Position numbers and translations under genes: made by a program
Shown: one piece after another, positions 1 to 6,092 of the stretch
Position numbering within the stretch: position 1 is the first letter of the stretch
Layout: every line of letters starts with the position of its first letter
Notes under the pieces: model-generated
Databases searched by the model: none
Seen by the model: the letters and a program-made list of their open reading frames with translations, nothing else
What the model was told of the DNA's origin: nothing
DNA from: Bacteroidales bacterium
Lineage (GTDB): Bacteria; Bacteroidota; Bacteroidia; Bacteroidales; BM520
Length of the DNA stretch: 9,177 bases
Direction: 5' to 3'
Assembly: GCA_028701815.1 (NCBI GenBank)
Contig: JAQVPY010000084.1
Coordinates: 1-9,177 of the forward strand

Positions 1-10
1 AATCTGACAT
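1..10 (-). CDS. 5' end of a divergent gene, runs off left edge
   Basis: Only the first three codons (Met-Ser-Asp) are inside the window, so the product cannot be named. The reason to call a start is the very strong ribosome binding site on the minus strand, AAGGAGGGG, seven bases upstream of an ATG at 10. It would be a chromosomal gene divergent from the tRNA. The alternative is a chance purine-rich stretch. Confidence 0.4.
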
Positions 11-52
11 ATTAATGCCCCTCCTTTTTTGGCAGGAAAATTTCTCAGATTC

Positions 53-107
53 AATTCTATATTATTTTCTTTCCATATTAAATTCTATATGCCTTTCCAC
101 TGTGGAA
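53..107. promoter_or_regulatory. Upstream region of the left-edge gene with short repeats
   Basis: The 10-mer AATTCTATAT occurs twice, at 53-62 and 81-90, 28 bases apart, each followed within about 15 bases by CTTTCC. A perfect palindrome TTCCAC-T-GTGGAA lies at 95-107. Read on the minus strand the 10-mers contain TATAGA-like -10 elements in front of the divergent gene. No convincing -35 was found, so a regulatory role is only inferred. The rest of 11-162 shows no supported gene. Confidence 0.25.
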
Positions 108-162
108 TTTACTTTGGGAGTTTACAGATACTCTTGGACGTGATGCTATTCAGGACACACTA

Positions 163-191
163 TTGAATAATAAAGTTCCTTAGTGTAAAAT
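163..191 (+). promoter_or_regulatory. Promoter of tRNA-Pro
   Basis: A -35 hexamer TTGAAT at 163-168 and a -10 hexamer TAAAAT at 186-191 are separated by 17 bases, the optimal sigma-A spacing. Transcription would begin near 198, about 20 bases before the tRNA. A short inverted repeat, GCGGTCA-GA-TGACCGC (199-214), lies in the would-be 5' leader and may be a processing hairpin. Confidence 0.65.
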
Positions 192-218
192 ACCATAGGC
201 GGTCAGATGACCGCACAA

Positions 219-294
219 CGGGGTGTGGCTCAGGTGGTAGAGCGCTTGCTTCGGGAGCAAGAAGCCGGAGGTTCAAGTCCTCTCACTCCGACCA
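219..294 (+). tRNA. tRNA-Pro (anticodon CGG)
   Basis: The 76-base sequence folds into a standard cloverleaf. The acceptor stem CGGGGTG/CACTCCG has one G-U pair, the D-arm is GCTC/GAGC, and the anticodon stem is CTTGC/GCAAG with loop TTCGGGA, giving anticodon CGG. The T-arm is GGAGG/CCTCT with loop TTCAAGT. The 3' end has discriminator A and an encoded CCA. The C1-G72 pair and A73 are typical of bacterial proline tRNAs. It reads CCG codons. It is the last gene seen before the mobile element on its right and is probably its chromosomal neighbour. Confidence 0.95.
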
Positions 295-296
295 TG

Positions 297-336
297 TCGA
301 GTGTTCATAACCCAAGTGAACACTCGATTTTCTTTT
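297..336 (+). terminator. Rho-independent terminator of tRNA-Pro
   Basis: A perfect 11-bp stem, TCGAGTGTTCA (297-307) with TGAACACTCGA (317-327), encloses a 9-base loop. It is followed at once by TTTTCTTTT. It starts two bases after the tRNA CCA end, so the tRNA is a single-gene transcript. Confidence 0.9.
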
Positions 337-355
337 GCCAATATTTTTTATGTAG

Positions 356-378
356 TGAGCGGCCGTTATGGTCGCTCA
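356..378. other. Inverted repeat at the presumed element end (att or terminator candidate)
   Basis: TGAGCGGCC (356-364) pairs with GGTCGCTCA (370-378) around a 5-base loop, with one G-U pair. It lies between the tRNA terminator and the 3' end of the serine recombinase gene, where elements of the TndX/TnpX type usually have their end. Neither strand has a proper T-run behind it, so a terminator is less likely. Recombinase binding is inferred from position only. Confidence 0.3.
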
Positions 379-393
379 TTTGCCATCTATAGC

Positions 394-2085
394 TCAACCT
401 GCTTTAACATGATAGGATACAGCTACACCCTGCCTTGCTTCTAAGGTCACCATATCATCAGATATTGTCACGGGCATTTCCAACACACCGATAAATTTGT
501 AGTGAACCACCATTCGCTGTGTTCTGTTTTTGCCAACGCCTTCAATATGATAAACTTCAATTTTCTCGATAAGCTCCCTTAGAATGTGTGGCGTTAGCTT
601 GTCCATCTGCATAAATCGCCTTATTGCTGAAATAAAATTGTCTTTAGAAAGCTCTGTTTGCTCTAATGCCAACAATTCATTTTCAAGCGTTCTGATGGCG
701 ATTTTCAACTCCGACTGCTCGATATCATACTTATGAGATAACTGCATGAAACGCTCATCTGTTATTTTGCCACTGGCGTTATCCTCATAAGTTTTCTCAT
801 ATAAATCTGATACAACCTTATTTCTGTTTTTAGCTGTCGACAATTTTGCTTCAATGGTTTTACGCTCGTTTTCCGCATCCTTAGCCGTCTTTTTTGCAAG
901 TAGCGCAATAAATGTTTCTTCATCATCTTTTAAATACTGCATCATTTTAGAAAGTTCAAGTTTTACTACTTCCTCAAGTGAATCAGCACGAATATAATGC
1001 GTAGCGTTGCAAGTGCCTCTGTTACCCTTGTAGTTTGAACAGTTAAAATAATGAATGTCGGTGTTTGGGTGATTTACATTAAACCATAACTTACTACCGC
1101 AATCAGCACAGTAAACCAAATCACAAAACATGTTTTTATCCACGGTTTTTGGTTTTCTACGCTTGGTGTTTAAGCGTATTTTCTGAACCAATTCAAAGGT
1201 TTCCCGGTCAATAATCGCCTCGTGCTTATCCTTGAAAACTTTCCAGTTTTCTTTTGGATTATCATACCTTTTCTTGTTTTTGTAAGATTTTGAGTAAGTT
1301 TTGAAATTGGTCAAATCCCCGGCGTACTCAGGCAATACAAGCATTTCTCTAACAGTCGTATTTCCCCATTTGTATGGGTCATCCAATACCTTTTTGCCGC
1401 CACGGCCAATGCCTTTTGATTGCCAATATGCAAGCGGTTTTAATATTTTCTGTTCCTGCAATAGCCTTGCCGTTGTTTCAACGCCTTTGCCCTCAATGCA
1501 ATACCCAAAAATCTTTTTAACCACGGATGCCGCTTCAGAATCAACTATCCATTTTTTTGGATTTTCGGGATCTTTCATATACCCATATGGCGGCGGAGCC
1601 AACGGTTCCCCTAAACTCCCCCGAATTTTATGCGCTGAACGAACCTTGCGGCTGATATCTCTGGCATACATTTCGTTCATCACATTTTTAAAGGGTGCAA
1701 TTTCGTTTTCGCCGTCAGCGCTGTCTACAAGGTCGTTTACAGCGATAAATCTAACATTTCTGTCGGGAAAAAATGTGTCTGTGTAATAGCCCACATTCAC
1801 ATAATCTCTGCCCAAACGAGATAAATCTTTTACTACAACCGTATGGATATATCCCATATCAATGTCATTCACTAACTGCTGAAAACCCGGTCGATTGAAA
1901 TTTGTACCAGTATAACCGTCATCCACATAAGCTTGTGTTCTGCCAAGATTGTTATCCGCCGCATACTTTTCAAGCATGGCTTTTTGGTTGATAATGCTAT
2001 TACTTTCCCCCTCTCGGCCGTCATCAGACGACAATCTGAGATATATTGCCACTAAGCCGTTTTTGTTGCTGTTTGCTGACTGCAT
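394..2085 (-). CDS. Large serine recombinase (TndX/TnpX-type integrase)
   Basis: Site-specific recombinase that would integrate and excise the element through a serine-DNA intermediate. Starting at the ATG at 2085 it has 563 aa. The catalytic resolvase domain spans about 12-155, with the Y-x-R-x-S motif at 15-19 (Ser19 predicted nucleophile) and KDLSRLGRD further on. A recombinase domain follows, then a zinc ribbon (Cys pairs near 325/328 and 348/359), a charged coiled-coil stretch, and a C-terminal DUF4368-like tail ending in a basic beta-rich segment. The start at 2085 is chosen because AAAGGAGG lies five bases upstream; the frame is open to 2112, but that ATG has no site. The first codons overlap the preceding small gene by 34 bases, implying translational coupling. 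It is the last gene of the operon, with its 3' end facing the tRNA. Family assignment is firm; the target site is unknown. Confidence 0.95.
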   Translation of the reverse strand: MQSANSNKNGLVAIYLRLSSDDGREGESNSIINQKAMLEKYAADNNLGRTQAYVDDGYTGTNFNRPGFQQLVNDIDMGYIHTVVVKDLSRLGRDYVNVGYYTDTFFPDRNVRFIAVNDLVDSADGENEIAPFKNVMNEMYARDISRKVRSAHKIRGSLGEPLAPPPYGYMKDPENPKKWIVDSEAASVVKKIFGYCIEGKGVETTARLLQEQKILKPLAYWQSKGIGRGGKKVLDDPYKWGNTTVREMLVLPEYAGDLTNFKTYSKSYKNKKRYDNPKENWKVFKDKHEAIIDRETFELVQKIRLNTKRRKPKTVDKNMFCDLVYCADCGSKLWFNVNHPNTDIHYFNCSNYKGNRGTCNATHYIRADSLEEVVKLELSKMMQYLKDDEETFIALLAKKTAKDAENERKTIEAKLSTAKNRNKVVSDLYEKTYEDNASGKITDERFMQLSHKYDIEQSELKIAIRTLENELLALEQTELSKDNFISAIRRFMQMDKLTPHILRELIEKIEVYHIEGVGKNRTQRMVVHYKFIGVLEMPVTISDDMVTLEARQGVAVSYHVKAG

Positions 2086-2306
2086 AAGTCCTCCTTTCCG
2101 GCAGTCGAGCAAGCATATTCGTTATCAAGTATAATGCCATTTTCTTCGGACATCAACTGTGTGAAACACGAATCCACAATCCGAAATACTTTTTCTGCCA
2201 GTGTGTTGTTCGTATCAAAAACAGAGGTCACCGTATAGGTGACCCCGTTAAAATAATAGCTGTTATCTTTGGTTAAAAATGAGGTAACGAGTGCATCTGT
2301 ATTCAT
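2052..2306 (-). CDS. Small element protein, TnpW-like or conserved hypothetical
   Basis: An 84-aa protein of uncertain family. The central segment YYFNGVTYTVTSVF followed by an amphipathic helix resembles the short beta-strand-plus-helix layout of TnpW-type transposon proteins, but this is a weak match and no function is claimed. Its last 11 codons run over the recombinase ribosome binding site and start, which favours coupled translation. The start at 2306 (MNTDAL) is preferred over an ATG at 2315 that overlaps the ParB stop. AGAGGTAG then sits at the same distance from the ATG as at the relaxase/ParB junction. Two cysteines lie in the C-terminal tail, which doubles as the recombinase leader. 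It may be a recombination directionality or regulatory factor, inferred from position only. Confidence 0.65.
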   Translation of the reverse strand: MNTDALVTSFLTKDNSYYFNGVTYTVTSVFDTNNTLAEKVFRIVDSCFTQLMSEENGIILDNEYACSTAGKEDLCSQQTATKTA

Positions 2307-2311
2307 ATTTA

Positions 2312-3175
2312 TCATCTACCTCTCTCATTTCTGTTTTGTTGCTTTTTCTGGAGATAGCGTTCTTCGCACATTTTCACAATTGAATCTTCAATTTGTGCTG
2401 TTGTATAATCCTTAGGGAAAAAGCTGCGAACACGCTCAACTGGGATTTTTAGCTTTTCAGCTTGATTCGCTTTTGGCTGGGTAAGCATTGCAAAGGTTTT
2501 GTCAATATCAAGCAATCCATCTTGCGACAGTTTTTTCATTTTCTGAGCTTGTGAGAGTGACGGAGTACAGTCTTCACTCTCCATGGTTTGGAACAAATCT
2601 TGTTGCTCCGGTTCTGTGAGATAAGAAAGCTCAACTGCCGGAGTGAGAGCGATTTTGCCGTCATCAACATATTGCAAGATTTCGGGGATGAGGTTTGTCA
2701 AGCGGATATACCGGAATACTTGGTCACGGCTTTCATTTAACTGCTTACCGATTTCGGCAGCAGTGTCGGACTTTGTCGCAACTTGCGATAAAGCAAGCCC
2801 TTGGTGTTTCAATGATTCCATTTTCAACTTGTACGCAAAAGCTTTTTCCGACGGCAGAATATGCTCACGGTGCAGGTTGCTGTCCACTACGGCAATAGTG
2901 GCAGCGTTTCTGTCCAAAGCATAAATTAAGGCAGGAACTTCGTTGATTCCTGCCTTTTCTGCTGCGTGCAACCGCCTGTGACCGGAGATTACCTCATATT
3001 CATCTGTGTTTTCAATCGGTCGGACGATAAGCGGTGTCATGATGCCTTGCTTCTGAATGCTGGTAATCAGCATATTCATTTCATCGTTATCCAATACCTT
3101 ATACGGATGCCCTTCGAATGGATGCAGTTTTTCTACCGGAATATTTACCGGCGTTATTTTGTTTTCATTTTTCAT
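2312..3175 (-). CDS. ParB/Spo0J-family DNA-binding protein
   Basis: A 287-aa ParB-like protein. The N-terminal ParB/sulfiredoxin-fold nuclease-like domain (about 10-105) carries GHRR at 65-68 and NLHRE at 100-104, the two motifs that bind nucleotide in ParB CTPases. A helix-turn-helix follows (about 140-165, AAEIGKQLNESRDQVFRYIRL). The C-terminal third is charged and ends RNERGR. The start at 3175 is preferred because AGAGAGGTAG lies eight bases upstream; the frame is open back to 3214, but that part overlaps the relaxase. There is no ParA gene beside it, which is common in clostridial elements, so it may act as a regulator or bind the relaxosome region rather than segregate DNA. Family is sure, role is not. 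Confidence 0.9.
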   Translation of the reverse strand: MKNENKITPVNIPVEKLHPFEGHPYKVLDNDEMNMLITSIQKQGIMTPLIVRPIENTDEYEVISGHRRLHAAEKAGINEVPALIYALDRNAATIAVVDSNLHREHILPSEKAFAYKLKMESLKHQGLALSQVATKSDTAAEIGKQLNESRDQVFRYIRLTNLIPEILQYVDDGKIALTPAVELSYLTEPEQQDLFQTMESEDCTPSLSQAQKMKKLSQDGLLDIDKTFAMLTQPKANQAEKLKIPVERVRSFFPKDYTTAQIEDSIVKMCEERYLQKKQQNRNERGR

Positions 3176-3179
3176 AATG

Positions 3180-4565
3180 TTATCTACCTCTCTGTCGTTC
3201 TTTTTGTAGAGCATCTTTTTCCATTTGATGCTCGGTTTTTAATAATTCTTGTAAATGCGGGTAACGCTCGACAATGCTGTTGGCAGTACGGAGTTTATCA
3301 CGCAGCGGCTTCATCTCTGTGGATAAATCCATGCACTTCTGTTTTAAATCAGCCTCAACCTCTGCCGGTTTCGGGCGGCGAAGCAGATTACGATACTGCT
3401 GTCGCTGAGATTCCAACATTTTTATCTGCCCCGAAATATCGCCCACAAATGAAAAAAGCTCCTCAGCCGAATGAATCTTGTTATCGGCGAGGAGCGTATA
3501 TTCATTTTGTATTTGATGAAGCTTGGTGACTTCCATTCTGATCGACGGTGATAGCGGTTGACTGCGCTGTTCCGGCGGTGATTCTTTTGTCAGCAATATA
3601 AGCTGTAAAATGATATAGAAGATAGCATCGATTAAAACAACAATACCGTCATCCAAATGGTCGATCTCCCAGCTTAGCCGTTTTTCCAATTCTAACAACG
3701 GATATTGTTTTGGCTTGTATGCCGGATGATTGTTCATCTTGATATAAAAATAATCCTCCTGCCAGTGCGTTTCAAATCGGGCATTAATTACTTCTTTGGT
3801 ATATCCCAGGCTGTCCAACCGAATCGGCCTTTTCCAGTCCGGCGCTTTGATTGATAAATGCTGATACCTATCATCACGGACAATTTGATAACCAAGAGCC
3901 TTAAAGCGCCGCTGAAAGTCTTCCGGCTTTCGGGAATATTGCAAAACTGATTCTATATCTCGCTTCAAAATATCCCTGTGCGTCAGTCCACCGTTTTTGT
4001 GAATCCAATAAGCACCTTTTTTACCGCCGTAAAACGGCGCATCTTTTAAAACGGATTTACCCATTTCCATACATACAGCATCGGAGATTTCACGAAGACG
4101 ATAATGGTCTGAAACATGGTTTTCAAACTTCCTTCCGGTTTTAAATGATACAGAATTGACCACCATGTGATTGTGCAGGTTATCCGTATTCAAATGCGTT
4201 GTAACGACAATCTCATATTCATCACCCCACATCCGCCGAGCAGTTTCCATTCCGATGGCGTGGGCTTCCGCCGGAGTAACCTCACCTGTCCGAAAGCTCT
4301 GAAATCCGTGATAAGCGACATTCCCACCCATTTTCCCGAACCGCCGCTTTGTCATCATCATCTGCTCATACGCTCGCTTTATCGGGCAGTTGATAGAATC
4401 AACATACATGGCTTTATCTGTTTTTTCATCACTTCCGGCGTAGCGAACGACTTTATACAAATCGTCATCAAGATATTTCGGGTCGGTGGTTTTATCAGGG
4501 TTCTGGGCGTACTCAATTGCATCTTTTAGCTTTCCTTTAATTGGCCAGAATCCTGTGGTTGCCAT
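3180..4565 (-). CDS. Relaxase / mobilization nuclease (MobA/VirD2 family)
   Basis: A 461-aa relaxase that would nick oriT and lead the transferred strand covalently bound to tyrosine. The N-terminal domain has all three expected motifs. AIEYAQNPDKT holds Tyr19, the likely nucleophile. YHGFQSF lies at 85-91. The metal-binding histidines His124, His131 and His133 are in the segment THLNTDNLHNH. The C-terminal part (about 310-461) is helical and probably coiled-coil. Its first 40 bases overlap the mobC-like gene. The ATG at 4565 has a modest GGAG about 11 bases upstream. The stop lies four bases before the ParB start. Length and motif order are normal, so the enzyme looks intact. Confidence 0.95.
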   Translation of the reverse strand: MATTGFWPIKGKLKDAIEYAQNPDKTTDPKYLDDDLYKVVRYAGSDEKTDKAMYVDSINCPIKRAYEQMMMTKRRFGKMGGNVAYHGFQSFRTGEVTPAEAHAIGMETARRMWGDEYEIVVTTHLNTDNLHNHMVVNSVSFKTGRKFENHVSDHYRLREISDAVCMEMGKSVLKDAPFYGGKKGAYWIHKNGGLTHRDILKRDIESVLQYSRKPEDFQRRFKALGYQIVRDDRYQHLSIKAPDWKRPIRLDSLGYTKEVINARFETHWQEDYFYIKMNNHPAYKPKQYPLLELEKRLSWEIDHLDDGIVVLIDAIFYIILQLILLTKESPPEQRSQPLSPSIRMEVTKLHQIQNEYTLLADNKIHSAEELFSFVGDISGQIKMLESQRQQYRNLLRRPKPAEVEADLKQKCMDLSTEMKPLRDKLRTANSIVERYPHLQELLKTEHQMEKDALQKERQRGR

Positions 4566-4888
4566 GTTGCATCACGCTCCAATCCAGCTTTTATTTGTGC
4601 TATGGTTTCTTTTCCGGGAAGAAGCAATTCTGATTGAATATCATCAATCAGGCAAAGCAACTTTTCCTCTGCATCAGCACTGACCTTACCATCAATGGAA
4701 TTGCACAGCTCACACAGTTTTGTGTGAAATAAATAAAAGGCATCGGGTAACACCACTCTCGGTGAATAACCCAATGCCCTTTGCCGGATATATTCCGACT
4801 GTGATAATCCGCACTTTTCTGCGATCTGTGCAATCTTCTTTTTCTGCTGAGGAATTACACGAGCATCAATTCTTTGTTCTGTTTTCAA
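4526..4888 (-). CDS. MobC-like relaxosome accessory protein
   Basis: A 120-aa protein resembling MobC/TraJ-type auxiliary proteins, which bind oriT and help the relaxase. The N-terminal segment, with conserved basic residues, IAQIAEKCGLSQSEYIRQRALG, is a typical ribbon-helix-helix-like DNA-binding stretch; the rest is helical. It is first in the minus-strand operon and overlaps the relaxase by 40 bases. The start is not certain. A TTG at 4888 has AGAAAGGA nine bases upstream. An ATG at 4897 abuts that site, and an ATG at 4918 has no site, so TTG is preferred. The upstream intergenic region would be the natural place for its binding site. Confidence 0.85.
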   Translation of the reverse strand: MKTEQRIDARVIPQQKKKIAQIAEKCGLSQSEYIRQRALGYSPRVVLPDAFYLFHTKLCELCNSIDGKVSADAEEKLLCLIDDIQSELLLPGKETIAQIKAGLERDATWQPQDSGQLKES

Positions 4889-4924
4889 AACAATCATTCC
4901 TTTCTGCCATTTGGGCATAAAATT

Positions 4925-4953
4925 AGAGCCGACTTCGTGATGAAATCGGCTCT
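4925..4953. other. Inverted repeat upstream of mobC (candidate oriT arm or leader hairpin)
   Basis: A 12-bp stem with one C-A mismatch joins AGAGCCGA (4925-4932) plus TTC to GAA plus TCGGCTCT (4946-4953), around the loop GTGAT. It lies next to the mobC-like and relaxase genes, where relaxase recognition repeats usually sit. It could equally be a 5' leader hairpin of the mob transcript, since an AATTTT run follows it on the minus strand. No nick sequence was recognised. Confidence 0.4.
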
Positions 4954-4958
4954 ATGTA

Positions 4959-4987
4959 TTGAGTTTATATTTTGGATTTGTTATAAT
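4959..4987 (+). promoter_or_regulatory. Promoter of the leader peptide/kinase unit
   Basis: A -35 hexamer TTGAGT at 4959-4964 and a perfect -10 hexamer TATAAT at 4982-4987 have 17-base spacing. Transcription would start near 4994, leaving an untranslated leader of about 150 bases before the kinase gene. Confidence 0.75.
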
Positions 4988-5019
4988 TAATGCTATAAAT
5001 ATTGAAAGGGATAAATCAT

Positions 5020-5064
5020 ATGTGTTCTACTTTATGGTTAATTGGTAACAATCGAATCAGATAA
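5020..5064 (+). CDS. Putative 14-aa regulatory leader peptide
   Basis: A short frame, MCSTLWLIGNNRIR followed by TAA, begins at an ATG nine bases after GAAAGGG (5004-5010). It lies about 26 bases behind the predicted transcription start and upstream of an attenuator-like hairpin and the kinase gene. This is the usual layout of leader peptides that control inducible resistance genes by ribosome stalling. The peptide matches no leader that I recognise. Function is inferred from layout only. Confidence 0.5.
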   Translation: MCSTLWLIGNNRIR

Positions 5065-5082
5065 GAACTTTTTGTAAAGTGA

Positions 5083-5118
5083 CTCCATTAAATTGATGGA
5101 GATTATTTGTTGTACCAA
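5083..5118 (+). promoter_or_regulatory. Attenuator-like hairpins in the kinase leader
   Basis: CTCCATTAA (5083-5091) can pair with TTGATGGAG (5093-5101), counting one G-U pair and a loop formed by opening the inner pairs. The T-rich stretch ATTATTTGTT follows. A competing pairing exists: TTGGTA (5042-5047) in the leader-peptide codons matches TACCAA (5113-5118), extended by ACAA (5048-5051) with TTGT (5107-5110). The two structures could act as terminator and alternative fold. No folding energies were computed. Confidence 0.4.
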
Positions 5119-5141
5119 AAACCAATTTTAAGGAGAACGAA

Positions 5142-5795
5142 ATGAATATATCTGAAAATATTTTAAAGCACAATCTCAAAAATGTCTATTTCTTAACTGG
5201 TACAGCCTGTTCAGGAAAAACTACAATGTGCAAGGCTTTAGCTGATAAACATGGATTCATATTTTTCAATAGTAATCATCGCACTGACGATTTTATATCA
5301 TGGGCAGAACTTTGCGATATTCAATATCAAAAAGTGTCTGCACAAAAAACCACGGACTGGGAATACTTTTTCAACAGACCAACAAAAGAATATCTTGAAT
5401 GGTTAGAACAAGTTGGTGCAGAACACTTGGAATATGCACTTATTGAAATCATAAAACTTGCTCAAACCAATACAATTATTACCGACTTGGGGATATCAAT
5501 TGATTTGCTAAAGCAAATATCTTCTTTTGACCGAATCGCTTGTTTGTTTACAACGCCCGAATTGGTAGTTCGTGATTTTTACGAAAGAGATGACCATAAA
5601 GATATTTATGAATGCATCATGTCTTTAAAAAATCCACAACAATCGCTTGAAAATAATAAAGAAGTCTTGAAAACGTCGTGTTTGCAAATAACCGATGAGA
5701 TTTTGAGAAGTAGTCTGTATTGTATCAAGCGTGATGAGAACAGTACTGTCGAAAAGACTTTGGCATTGTTGGAAAAGCATTTTAAATTAGATTAA
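5142..5795 (+). CDS. P-loop kinase-like protein (AAA/nucleotide kinase fold), function unknown
   Basis: A 217-aa cytosolic protein with a clear Walker A motif, GTACSGKTT (Gly20 to Thr28), directly after a hydrophobic strand VYFLT, as in small-molecule and nucleotide kinases. IITDLG near 110 is a Walker B-like strand. An acidic/basic segment, VVRDFYERDDHKD, could be the lid. The closest general class is small P-loop phosphotransferases such as the chloramphenicol phosphotransferase-like or gluconate/shikimate kinase-like families; the substrate cannot be told. The start is supported by AAGGAG six bases upstream. It has its own promoter and leader peptide, points away from the mob operon and is more AT-rich, which suggests acquired cargo. 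A resistance role is a guess drawn from its attenuator-type leader. Confidence 0.75.
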   Translation: MNISENILKHNLKNVYFLTGTACSGKTTMCKALADKHGFIFFNSNHRTDDFISWAELCDIQYQKVSAQKTTDWEYFFNRPTKEYLEWLEQVGAEHLEYALIEIIKLAQTNTIITDLGISIDLLKQISSFDRIACLFTTPELVVRDFYERDDHKDIYECIMSLKNPQQSLENNKEVLKTSCLQITDEILRSSLYCIKRDENSTVEKTLALLEKHFKLD

Positions 5796-5806
5796 GCTAA
5801 TAAATT

Positions 5807-5836
5807 CGCTCATCAACTGCAATAAATTGATGAGCG
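5807..5836 (+). terminator. Probable terminator of the kinase gene
   Basis: A perfect 10-bp stem, CGCTCATCAA (5807-5816) with TTGATGAGCG (5827-5836), starts 12 bases after the kinase stop codon. Further A-T/G-U pairs extend it outward. The T-run behind it is poor (GATTTCCTC), so termination may be weak. Confidence 0.6.
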
Positions 5837-5858
5837 GATTTCCTCATACTCAGGGTAT

Positions 5859-5875
5859 TAGGGACGAAGTCCCTA
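5859..5875. repeat. Short inverted repeat between converging genes
   Basis: TAGGGAC-GAA-GTCCCTA is a perfect 7-bp hairpin between the kinase gene and the 43-aa minus-strand frame, whose TAG stop lies inside the right arm. Neither side has a T-run. It may act as a transcript-end hairpin for the minus-strand operon. Confidence 0.35.
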
Positions 5876-6004
5876 AAGATACAACCCGTAATCGGGCTGG
5901 TGATTGGAACTTGCCACACAAGTTCCCTGCTTGTTACGGTATAAGACAGTGCTAAAATCCGTATAATATCCATGCTTTTGGGAGCCCTCTTTTATTACTT
6001 GCAT
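5873..6004 (-). CDS. Small hypothetical protein, 43 aa
   Basis: An open frame of 43 codons (MQVIKEGSQKHGYYTDF... ending DYGLYL) begins at an ATG at 6004, with GGGAAGG seven bases upstream, one of the better ribosome binding sites in the window. It lies downstream of and co-directional with the ParM/ParR operon, 88 bases after the ParR-like stop. The composition is protein-like (rich in Gly, Tyr, Ser and Asn, one Cys, soluble, no membrane segment). I do not recognise a family. Short dyads inside it, such as GGAACTTG/CAAGTTCC (5906-5926 region), may instead indicate a structured RNA or DNA site, so the coding call is moderate. Confidence 0.5.
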   Translation of the reverse strand: MQVIKEGSQKHGYYTDFSTVLYRNKQGTCVASSNHQPDYGLYL

Positions 6005-6035
6005 AACTTGTCCTTCCCTTCATAAATAGTGATGC

Positions 6036-6086
6036 CAAAGTAATGCCACAAGGCTAATCTGCCGCTCAAATTGCGACATTACTTTG
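6036..6086. repeat. Long imperfect hairpin downstream of the ParR-like gene
   Basis: CAAAGTAATG (6036-6045) pairs perfectly with CATTACTTTG (6077-6086). The stem continues inward with two mismatches to CAA/TTG. GGCTAAT inside the loop (6052-6058) also matches ATTAGCC (6092-6098) at the end of the ParR-like gene, so two exclusive folds or a pseudoknot are possible. It sits between two minus-strand genes and may be a processing or attenuation hairpin, or a protein-binding site. Confidence 0.45.
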
Positions 6087-6092
6087 ATGCCA

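Noticed and set aside
76..183. Open frame of about 35 codons ending ...TLGRDAIQDTLLNNKVP at 183
   Set aside because: It reads somewhat like a protein C-terminus, but has no start or upstream continuation and overlaps the tRNA promoter; a gene remnant cannot be shown.
207..392. Plus-strand open frame of 61 codons over the tRNA
   Set aside because: It covers the tRNA-Pro and its terminator, so it is not a protein gene.
1301..1786. Plus-strand open frame of 161 codons opposite the recombinase
   Set aside because: It is antisense to the recombinase domain, with Ser/Phe-rich shadow composition.
2966..3529. Plus-strand open frame of 187 codons across the ParB/relaxase junction
   Set aside because: It is a shadow of two well-supported minus-strand genes, with unusual composition and no start signals.
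5859..5945. Cluster of short dyads as a CRISPR array or structured riboswitch
   Set aside because: The arms differ from each other, there are no regular spacers, and part of the pattern falls inside a plausible small coding frame.
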